Part shown: positions 55,701 to 64,000 of the stretch, in pieces
How positions within the stretch are numbered: the first letter of the stretch is position 1
How the letters are laid out: each line of letters opens with the position of its first letter
NCBI GenBank assembly: GCA_038380795.1
Contig: CM076259.1
Location: 100,613,739 to 100,677,738 of the forward strand
Direction of reading: 5' to 3'
Length of the DNA: 64,000 nucleotides
Source: Pyrocephalus nanus
Taxonomy: Eukaryota; Chordata; Aves; Passeriformes; Tyrannidae
Notes under the pieces: generated by a model
What the model was told of the DNA's origin: nothing
What the model saw: only the letters and a program-made list of their open reading frames with translations
Database searches by the model: none
Position numbers and translations under genes: made by a program

Positions 55701-57225
55701 TAACTGTCCAACCACTTCTTTATCCACTGAACAGTCCACTCACCAAATAATGAACTAACAACACATCCCTTTCTCGTTCATGGTAATCCTCATAGGTCCC
55801 CATACGTATCTTCTAAAAGTTTACTGTAGATCACTGTTTGTGCTTAAAATCATGCACGTACAAGTCTTAAGAACTGTAGTGACAAACTGACCAACCAAGC
55901 TGACTGCCTGAAGCTGAGCCAGAAGTTACACAAGAAGAGCAGACAGATATCATGGCAGGCAGATCTCCACTACAGTAAAGATTCCATTATTCATTCTTGT
56001 TTCACACTGAGCGAGACACAGGTACAGCCAAGGCAAATAAAGCCAATGCCAACTTAAGAAGGCAGTCTATTTCAATAGTCTATATTTAAGAGATAACATT
56101 AAGTGAAAACTGAATTAATTGCATTAATTATGGTAAGTTTCTCAGGCAACTAGTATGAAACAGCTGCTCACAAAGGCTGTTTCCTAAAGCAGATAAAATC
56201 CCTTATACTCCCACCTACTGCAGAGTTAATTATCAGAGATTTTTTTTTTGTTACTGATAATACCAACATTATCATATCTCAAGGACAACCTAATACCTAC
56301 TATTACGCATACCTTCAAACATATAGTTTCCAACCAGCACATTTAATCTCCAAGAAGAAAATTTTCATGGCATATGCTGGAAATTCACCCAATTTTCATT
56401 TCCCAAGACGCTCATTCTAAAACCAAAAGCTTAAATCTACACAGCAACCCTAAGCATCTAGCACAAGTCAGCCAACATGAACACCTTAAGCATCCTTCAG
56501 GATACAGGATGAGGCAAGGGCTTGAAACAGCAAAGAAAGTAAGGTTAATTGATAGCCTCTCATTCTTCATTTGGAAGGACTAGTAAATACTGACTGGGGC
56601 CAAAATGCAAGAGCATAAGAAAAAAAAACATTCACATAGCTTTTAGATTTTTGTTTATTGCCAAAACAGTGATGGAAACAAGCATGATTTGTTGACAGAA
56701 CCATCGGCCTTTTTATCATGGCACCTCTAAAAATATATATATTTTTAAGTATTTAGATGTTCTGCAATCAACTACTAAAAAAATACATAAACACCCTACA
56801 AAGAATAGCAGTGGACAAAACCAGGGATAATTTCCAAAACACTTTTATAAAACTTAAATAGGATAATCAACAAAAGGAATTTTCACTCGAAGCCAATGTT
56901 TAGGAACTTTTTCCTATTTCAAATGAAAATGAGCGATTCTATATAGATTTGCTTTAAAATACATACATGACTGCTTGTTTTAGATATTAGAATTATTAAC
57001 CCCTTGATTTTAGTGCTTTAGCACATTAAATGACCACAAATTTCCAAGCACCACACTGAATTATTCAAACCATCAAATAAAACCACAGCAATTAGACTTT
57101 TGAGAGAAATAAATCAAATCCCCTCTTTTGCATAAAAGTTCTATTGTTGGTAGTTTCATGCCTTAAAAAACTTAAATATCATAAAATTACACACAGGGTT
57201 ACCTTTTAGCTGTTCCACACACCAC

Positions 57226-57262
<37 letters not shown>

Positions 57263-60200
57263 AAAACGTGTATGTAAGTCATGCGACAACATATTGCACC
57301 TGCTGATTTTCTTCTCTCAGTATAATTGAGTTGTTCACAGAGGCAAACCCCATCTTTTCAGCAGTGGTTGCACTAGTTAAGTATTAAAAATTTCTATAGC
57401 AAACAAGATATAAAATTATCAAAGACATGGAACAGCAATATATTCTGTTCAAAACAAATACTTTGAACAGAAGTATTTCTAGAAATACCTCGGAGGAATA
57501 ATGGAAGCCCTGGATTAATTAGCTTTTACTACCATTCATCTGGATGCCACAGCCAGTGTTAACAACTGACTGTTTAGAAGTTATCAGGTGATAATAGATA
57601 TGGTGAAGGGGATAGGGAATGAATATTTGAACAGAGCACATTCTTGAAGAGCTAACAAGACTATGAAGGTGGGAACGGTTTAAAATTTAGTGTGTTTCAG
57701 TCACACAAAGTAGCAGTTTGCAAGTGGACCACACAGCAGTAAGAATTTCATGACAAACTGAAGTAGGTGCTCAGACACAGAAGTACATCCTGGAAAACTG
57801 CCACAGAAAATACAAGTAGCCAAGGCAATTAAGAACTAATTCACTACTCAGCAATTTGGGCCTCTGCATATTTCCTTTCAACACCACACAAGTAGCCACT
57901 TAATGTATTTGTAATGATTTTCCTTTGTATAAGTATTCTGTACAGCTCTTCATCTTTAAGATACTTCATACTTTAATGTATGGGCCATTACTAATTAATA
58001 ATGTTGTGCATTAAACACTGATTAATATATGTATTTGGCAATATGAGTATTCAGGGCCAAATAAAAGTCACTTTGCACATAATTAAAATCTGACATGGTC
58101 AAAAGCAAACACGACAACCCTGCTAGAAATACATTTTGCATTTGGAATCACACCATGTTTCATTCTGGTAGTTTTGAAGTATTGTGGGAAACAGACACTA
58201 ACTGAAAGTACCAGAAAGTCTCCAGATGTGACCAGCTGTTATTTTAACAACTCTCTTCATCAAACTCAGCATGCATATAGTGGCAGTTGATACAAAAACA
58301 AATGTCTGCAGAAAGAGTCCAAATTTATTGGAAGCTCAATATAAATATGAACCCAGACTTTTACAGGGTTTATAAACTAAAAATCAGATTTATGGAGTAG
58401 TTTTAGAATTGATCAACAGTCAATATAACTAAGAATAAAAAACACAGAAGTCCAGCATAGGACTACTATGGTGCTGTGATAAACTGTTACATTCCAATTA
58501 GTGAGAAATTATTTAATCAACCTTGAAAACAGAAAATCTCCCAGACATGGGGAAATCAGGGTAAAACTACCAGGGCAAGGGAAAAGTGGTATTTCCTTTT
58601 GCATAGAATTTTTACTTGAAGTTATATTAATACTAAATTATATTCTCTGTAAAAAGAGAATGCTACTTGCTTGGATAGAAAATCAATAATGAATTCCTAG
58701 AAACAGAATGCATTTTCACTTTAGAAGAGTGCTACAAAAACGGTGAAAACTAGATTCAAGAACAGTAAGAATGAGAAAGAATACAGTAATTCTATGTGGT
58801 GCATAATTAACTGCATTTGCAGGAGACAGACTGGAATATACAGCTAATCTGTTCTGTTTTCATATAAAGAGTAAAAGATTTTAAGAGAATAAACAGATTA
58901 TTTTTCTCCCCTCTTTGTAAAGTGCAACAGAACTTCCGGTTAAGCTAATTTCTTCTAAAAGTAAAGAAGAGTTTAACAAATATTGAATCAGAACACAAAA
59001 ACTAAATAAGTGCACATATTTCTTTTCTAGAAAAACAGGGTGGCGAACCTGTGTGCAGTGACTGACCTTGTCCCTGACAGCAGCTGTTGGTAGACAAGAA
59101 ATTTAACGTGCAGCAGATCTGCCCATACTCTCAAAGGTCTACAAAAACAACTACAAGGGTAAAGCAGGTTTCCCCATCCTATTAATACTAGGTCCAACAA
59201 AAGATGAACAAGTGTAAGAAATTAAGTAATTAAGTCATAGAACAAAATAAGAAATTGAAGGTTCATACTGGGGGAAAAAAGTAGAGCAGCTTAGATCAAT
59301 ATCACATCTGAGCAGTGAACCTCAGTATATTTTAAAAAATTAAGGTTCATCATGCCTGTTAAACCATATGTTCCACTGACTGACACACAAGGTTGATGTT
59401 TTCCCCAGTACACCAGGATTTTGTGAATTCCATTGAGATATTCAAGAACCTTAACACTGACCACAATTCAGTAAGAAAAAACTAAACAAACAAAACCAAA
59501 CAAACAAACACAAAATAACAAGCATAGGATGGAGAAACAACACTAAGTTTTTCTATACCACTGAACTCCTTCACATCAGAAGTTTTTAAAAAATGGTAGA
59601 GATGCAATCTTCTTCAACAGTAGTAATAAAAAACAAAAGCATTCAAAGTGAAAAAACAATGTTCTTATACATTATTCTGTACGTTTCTATGGCACTACTA
59701 TTACTGCTTTGTCAACACAGAAATGCTCCAGAGTAAGCAAACTACAGCAGAAAAGCAGGTCTAAGAACTAATAAGAACTATACCTGAATGAGTCTCAAAG
59801 AAGAGAGTCTACCTTCTGGATTTCAGCAATGAAACAGTAAAGAAGTGAACATGCATCAGGTATGAACAGAAAAACTAATGATTAATTAACAAAAGGAAGA
59901 AATGAAAGATACATGAACAACACTTAGTTAAACCAACATGAACTACAATTATATAAGTATAAATATAAAATAGCCACTTGCAGTTACTAGCAGAACACAC
60001 ACAAAGTCACACTGGGTTAAAACACACACGTGCCAAACAAAACGAAAAGAGCAGATTAACATCATCCTATTGCACAATTAGGACAACTAACTGGAAACTA
60101 CATGCTAAGCATGCTAAAAAGTACCTTTTACAAGCTTAAGAGAAACAGGAGCTTTTTTGAGTCACAGCCCACCATGCTGACATTTTGGCCAGAGAAGCTG

Positions 60201-61368
60201 AATTTGCTTACCTCCTGTAAAAGATCTGCTTGTTCGATGGCTTTAAGAACATTTTTCTTGGAAGTCTCCTGAACTTCCCCTCCTAAAAGGAACTCATCCA
60301 GAATGAAATAGGCTTTTTCAAAATTGAAGATGATATCAAGTTCACATACCTAAAAAGAACATCAAGCATTACTGCAAAGCGGGAGATTACTCTCACTTGA
60401 GGTACATCCTCTCACAAAACTTAACTTTTTCTCAGCTTCACCAAACTTCACCAAATCATTACCTAAGGCTATAGCCTTGTACAAAATGGGGAAACAATAA
60501 AAATCAGTCCTTGGAGGGGAAAAACAAAGAAAAAAAAATGTTTTACTTCAGTTAGTTACAGCAACCTCTGAAAAACACTTCCATCATTGTTAAAACGTGT
60601 TCAATTTACAACCATCTGTATTATGTGGCTCTTCAAGAGGCAAGAGAATATCCCTATAAAACTTGTCTTCTTGACTGCAGTATCTAAAGGAAGGCCATGC
60701 AATCTTACAGAAAAATGTGAAAACACAGTAATCTCAAATTTTTTACTCATCCTGTGCATTCCCTAGGCAGGACTAGGAAGGCAGAAGAACAAGCAGCAGT
60801 TTTTCTTCAAGTGTTAATGTACAGTACTACAGTTTTTCTGTGTTTGCTGTTTGGGTAACCAGATGTCTGTCTTGTCTTTCCTTACCGTTCCTGCTACTTC
60901 ACAACCAGCTGCCTCCTTTGGAAGCAGATGTAGGAAGTGCTCACACACTAGAGCAGTGCCAGGGAGAAGGAAAGCTCCCTAAACAGAAAGCTAAGAGTAA
61001 GATTTTATCTGACCTTAAGTGAAACTACTATTAAATGAAATAAATATAGGCAATTAACACCAGATTAATAACAGTTCTTCTCCTAAATCAGTAATTTAAT
61101 TTTGTAATTTACAGTTATATTAGGCAACCATCAGTTTAGCTTGGCCAAGCAAGTCACATAAAATGTGTTAGATCCACCTTTTCAACAGCTAGTTGGTTAT
61201 GTTTTATAAAAGTGTTGTGGGCATAAAACAAAATGATAAAATATAAAGAACTGACTCACACTGCCAAAATACTTGTCAAGAAGTTCTACATAGCGATGAA
61301 TTATTTCCAGAGTTATTAGTTCGTTGTCCTGATCTTCAATAGCACAGCAGAAATAGAGACTTGCATAT
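40682..61368 (-). CDS. AP1S2: AP1S2, AP-1 clathrin adaptor sigma-1B subunit, C-terminal 97 residues (three coding exons)
   Basis: Small (sigma) subunit of the AP-1 adaptor, which recruits clathrin and helps bind acidic dileucine sorting signals at the trans-Golgi network and endosomes. Join, minus strand: 61368-61260, 60349-60212, 40729-40682. It encodes [20 protein letters not shown] and [17 protein letters not shown], then [40 protein letters not shown] and LLQE, and ends [15 protein letters not shown]. Against the human AP1S2 sequence as I remember it all 97 residues agree; AP1S1 differs in the tail (DESPRSVLEEMGLA) and in DVQDTSKKS. These would be residues 61-157 of a 157-residue protein. 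The first two coding exons (about 60 residues) lie beyond the right edge. Phases are continuous; the fold is a single longin-type domain. Confidence 0.97.
43688..43758 (+). mobile_element. CR1 LINE extreme 3' end, plus orientation
   Basis: GGTTGGACTCAATGATCTTA followed by GAGGTCTTTTCCAGCTTTGA and the octamer tail ATTCTATGATTCTAT. The sense 3' terminus of a CR1 copy, about 70 bases. Confidence 0.9.
48580..48720 (-). mobile_element. CR1 LINE 3' end fragment, minus orientation
   Basis: GAGTTGGAAGGGATCTTTTA, CCATGGGCAGGGACACCTTC and GGCCTTGAATATATCCAGGG are the reverse complement of the CR1 3' UTR. About 140 bases, 5'-truncated. Confidence 0.9.
52590..52640. repeat. A-rich (CAAAA) low-complexity tract
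   Basis: Repeated CAAAA/CAAAAA units. Simple sequence. Confidence 0.85.
54788..54815. repeat. Poly(A)-type tract
   Basis: A long A run interrupted by single C and CC. No retrogene body lies next to it. Confidence 0.85.
55140..55775 (-). mobile_element. CR1 LINE internal fragment (reverse-transcriptase pseudogene), minus orientation
   Basis: On the minus strand this reads as the second half of CR1 ORF2, with frame breaks. Recognisable are the region around the polymerase active site, [39 protein letters not shown] and IQLQG near the left end. The usual F-A-D-D active-site motif is FVGD here (55545-55556), so the catalytic aspartate pair is broken. The copy stops before the 3' UTR, so the 3' end is missing as well as the 5' end; this is unusual for a LINE insertion and implies later deletion. 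Confidence 0.9.
56728..56747. repeat. Perfect 20-base AT palindrome
   Basis: TAAAAATATATATATTTTTA is identical to its reverse complement. Possible cruciform or simply AT-rich chance sequence. Confidence 0.8.
57224..57262. repeat. Compound GT/AT microsatellite
   Basis: A run of GT repeats passes directly into AT repeats. Likely polymorphic in length. Confidence 0.95.
59479..59515. repeat. A/C-rich (AAAC) low-complexity tract
   Basis: Repeated CAAA/CCAAA units. Simple sequence. Confidence 0.8.
60212..60349 (-). CDS. AP1S2: AP1S2 coding exon 4
   Basis: 138 bases, 46 codons, between acceptor CTTTTTAG and donor GAG|GTAAGC. Encodes [38 protein letters not shown] and EQADLLQE. The exon's first six bases are GTATGT, themselves a good 5' splice-site sequence. 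Confidence 0.97.
60350..61259 (-). other. AP1S2 intron 3
   Basis: 910 bases between exons 3 and 4. Nothing else seen. Confidence 0.85.
61260..61368 (-). CDS. AP1S2: AP1S2 coding exon 3
   Basis: 109 bases between acceptor TTATTACAG and donor AGT|GTGAGT; encodes [20 protein letters not shown] and [16 protein letters not shown]. Its first base completes the codon shared with exon 2, which is outside the window. Confidence 0.97.
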
Positions 61369-64000
61369 CTGTAATAACAAAATAATCCTGATGTGAGCAT
61401 AGGAGCATAAGCAAAATGAATACACTTGAGAAGTATCACATTCTCAGCTGCCCTTCATGCTCAGGTTTAGCATATTGTTCCTCTAAATCAACAGCCAAGC
61501 AAGTCACAGAATCACAGAATATGCCGAGTTGGGAGTGACCCACAAGGATCATCAAGTCCAACGCCTGGCCCTGCACAGAACCATCCCCAAGAGTCACACC
61601 ATGTGCCTGAGAGCATTGTTCAAGTGCTTCTTGAACTCTGTCAGCTTGGTGCTGTGACCTCTTCCCTGGGGAGCCTGTTCCAGTGCCCAACCACCCTCTG
61701 GGTGAAAAACCTCTTTCTAATATCCAACCTAAACCTCCTACCAAAGACCAGAAGACATACACATGTACAAAAGGAATCTGCCTCCTTGAGTCCAGCATGA
61801 CTTCAGTCTCCACTGTCCTTTATGTGACAGAAATAAATTAGCCAAAGAAGTGGCTGGAAAAGGAAATCTACTTGATTTTCTGGTCTCCCGGCAGGATTCA
61901 GAGGCATGATATTTTCTTTACTGTCTGTAACATCTAAGCACCGGTATATTAATCAACAGATTCAATCTTAAATCTTTATCACACAAGCTACACACAGAAA
62001 TATTAAAAAACTACAGAAAATGCCTTGAGAAAGACAAATTGAATTAGCCATTAGGATTTGGTCTTTAAAGAGAATTTAATTACTCTTAAACCAACAACTC
62101 AATCACTACCAACTGTCCTGGCATCAGTCTAATGAGAGTCCATCAAATAGTTTCTAGCAATCCATCTCCATCTTAGAAGATAGAATTCTTCAGATATGAT
62201 AGAGTTCCACTTTAATAAAAAGACCATCCAATTCTACAGTGCTCTATCATACATTTGTTCAAGTCATGTTTAAAAAAAGCTGATAAAAAAAAACCAAAAC
62301 AGGAATGAAAGCTGAAAACCCCATTTAGTCTTTTCTAAAGTGCCCAAACCATATGCTGCTCAGTCACACATGGCACAAACCAGACTTCAAGTACCACCTG
62401 TTGTAACAGCTAATTTACATGAATCAGAAACAGCTTTTGTTTGCCTCTTTAGAGGGGACAACTGGCCACATTAAACAGTCTGAGGTCTGAGTAGTCAGCC
62501 CCAGTGAAAAAGAAGTCATTCTGATGAGAATGCCAAATTTAAGGTGCGTAGTTGTTTCCTATACAGAGAAATCAATGCATCTTTTAAACATTGCAGTATT
62601 TTATCAGGCGAGACTTTGTAAACCCCGAAAGAAATTGTCAAGAGTTTTGCCTAGAAGTCCTGCAAAAAAGTGCTGTATTTTGATGTATGTTCAAATTCAT
62701 CTCCCAGACACTCATCCAGTACCATTTATAATCCAGAAAGTGTTCCCCCATCCCCCCACTCTGCTCTGAGTCAAACTGCCATGGTTTCATCCTGAAGATT
62801 AATCAGAGTAACTTTATACAAAAGTTTTTAACTATTATCAGATGTTACTGCCTGTGATTTTTTCCATCCTACCACAAAACATGATGGGAGAAGAGACAAA
62901 GACACTTCCATTGAAGGACATTTTCAATCCCTCACTCCATCTCTTCACCATGGAGACTTGTGAGCTCATGAGAAGTCCTATCTGAGCACAGTTCTTTTCA
63001 TTTTACACTGTTGTATTTGTGCCTCCCTAACTTTTCAAGGACATTTACAGTCACTGTAGTAGTTTGCAAGATTCAATCTGTACAAGAAATCAAAACTATT
63101 TTAAAGAGTACTGGGAAGTGATACTATACAGAAAAAAACATGCTTTCAAACCTACTGAGGAATTCATAAGTCAAACTCCATGTTATCATATTTCACTGTA
63201 GAAAAAAGATTTGACACATTATTTGACATTTACACTAATCACCAGCACTCAGGCCAAATCCATCTAAACAAAGCTTTCATCACCTTCAGATGAGCAGCAC
63301 TGATTATGATGAAGTGCAGTTAAACTGCTTCCTTACAGTGCTTAAACACAAGTTGAACCACATACCAGCAGATGCTATCAAATCAAATTTGACTCAAATA
63401 TTTTAAGTTTATCCACATGAGACAGTCCTTTTGTGCTTTCTATTACTTAAGAGTCAGTTTGGATGCACAGAACTATTTTATGGAAAAAAAAAAATCAAAA
63501 GGAGGGGGGTGGGGAGGAAGACTAACATAAAATACTTTCCCAGAAAGTGGCCTGCTCTCAGTGTCCTCATTTAAAAGAGAATGCAACATACTTTCGAAAG
63601 CCTGTATTTGGCAGCTAGTAAGTAGACTTCAAGCTCTGCCAACTGCAGTTCTGGAAAAATAATACTAAGAAACAAAAACTACTCAGAGGGTATTAACACA
63701 AAATGAAAGTCTGGGTATCTATTATTCTATGCAGATAATATTTTTCCATGTATTTTTTAAGTACCAACCATGACTAAGGGATCACTACTCAACAAAAAAG
63801 ACAAATGCAGATTTAATAAGTCTACATGGCAAACAGCAAAGAAGTATAAACAAGTCAGCCATCACTGCAAAGGGCATGAGCATACCACAAAGGAATGCTT
63901 CAGACCCAAATTCTCAGAGGCAATAGTTTATTGTAATTTTTTTCCCCTGAAGGCCAGGGCTTCAGAAAAAAAGTGTCCCTTTACAGTCTAGAGCACACAC
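61369..64000 (-). other. AP1S2 intron 2, 3' portion
   Basis: 2.6 kb of intron running off the right edge. It contains a CR1 fragment at about 61504-61745. No sequence resembling AP1S2 exon 2 (MCSFLEWRDLK region) is present, so that exon lies beyond the window. Confidence 0.8.
61504..61745 (-). mobile_element. CR1 LINE 3' end fragment, minus orientation
   Basis: Starts AGTCACAGAATCACAGAATA with the repeated octamer-type tail, then GGATCATCAAGTCCAACGCC, GTCACACCATGTGCCTGAGA and AACCTCTTTCTAATATCCAA. It differs in sequence from the other CR1 ends here, so it belongs to another subfamily. About 240 bases, 5'-truncated, with relatively few changes, so it is probably one of the younger copies. Confidence 0.9.

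Larger units (their letters stand above)
40730..60211 (-). other. AP1S2 intron 4 (19.5 kb)
   Basis: A very long intron before the 16-codon last exon. It contains CR1 fragments (43688-43758, 48580-48720, 55140-55775), A-rich simple repeats (52590-52640, 54788-54815, 59479-59515), a GT/AT microsatellite (57224-57262) and a 20-base palindrome (56728-56747). All ORFs in it are short and unrecognisable. An alternative terminal exon could be hidden here, but I could not identify one. Confidence 0.8.

Noticed and set aside
1..64000. CRISPR arrays, operons, bacterial or phage systems, tRNA and rRNA genes
   Set aside because: Nothing in the window fits; it is intron-rich bird DNA, and I saw no tRNA-like or rRNA sequence on either strand.

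Overview
This is a vertebrate nuclear DNA window, almost certainly from a bird. It carries parts of three intron-rich genes with canonical GT-AG splice sites, seven recognisable CR1 LINE fragments (the dominant avian retrotransposon), and one solo LTR of the type I associate with avian ERVL elements. The CR1 and LTR subtypes would suit a neoavian, perhaps passerine, genome, but I cannot fix the species. The gene order CLTRN - ZRSR2 - AP1S2 matches the block found at human Xp22.2, which lies on an autosome in birds.

Left (1-13 kb): the minus-strand gene CLTRN (TMEM27, collectrin). Its first four coding exons can be read with continuous phase from a signal-peptide exon at 12780-12846 down to 135-251. 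The remaining exons lie beyond the left edge. A near-perfect HNF1 palindrome sits about 120 bp upstream of its start codon. From 13 to 19 kb there is a gene-poor spacer between CLTRN and ZRSR2, which point away from each other. The CA5B gene present at this position in mammals is not visible.

Centre (19.6-34.2 kb): ZRSR2 on the plus strand, complete. A TATA-less CpG-island promoter has ETS, E-box and YY1 motifs, the last overlapping the start codon. Eleven coding exons join without a frame break into a 478-residue protein: a charged coiled coil, a CCCH zinc finger, a U2AF-homology RRM, a second CCCH finger and an RS tail. The product is the U2AF35-like factor that recognises the 3' splice site of U12-type introns. 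A solo ERVL-type LTR lies in sense orientation in intron 6.

Right (34.2-64 kb): a roughly 6 kb spacer where ZRSR2 and AP1S2 converge, then AP1S2 on the minus strand. Three coding exons (40682-40729, 60212-60349, 61260-61368) give the last 97 residues of the sigma-1B subunit of the AP-1 clathrin adaptor. The first two coding exons are off the right edge. The intron between the last two coding exons is 19.5 kb and holds CR1 fragments and simple repeats but no other gene that I can support.

The three genes are unrelated in function (amino-acid transporter trafficking, minor-intron splicing, endosome/TGN sorting); their proximity is ancestral synteny, not an operon. I found no prokaryotic, CRISPR or previously undescribed system. 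The observations worth checking are regulatory: the CLTRN HNF1 site and overlapping upstream ORF, the ZRSR2 promoter stack and G-quadruplex, the intronic LTR, and a splice-site-like exon start in AP1S2.
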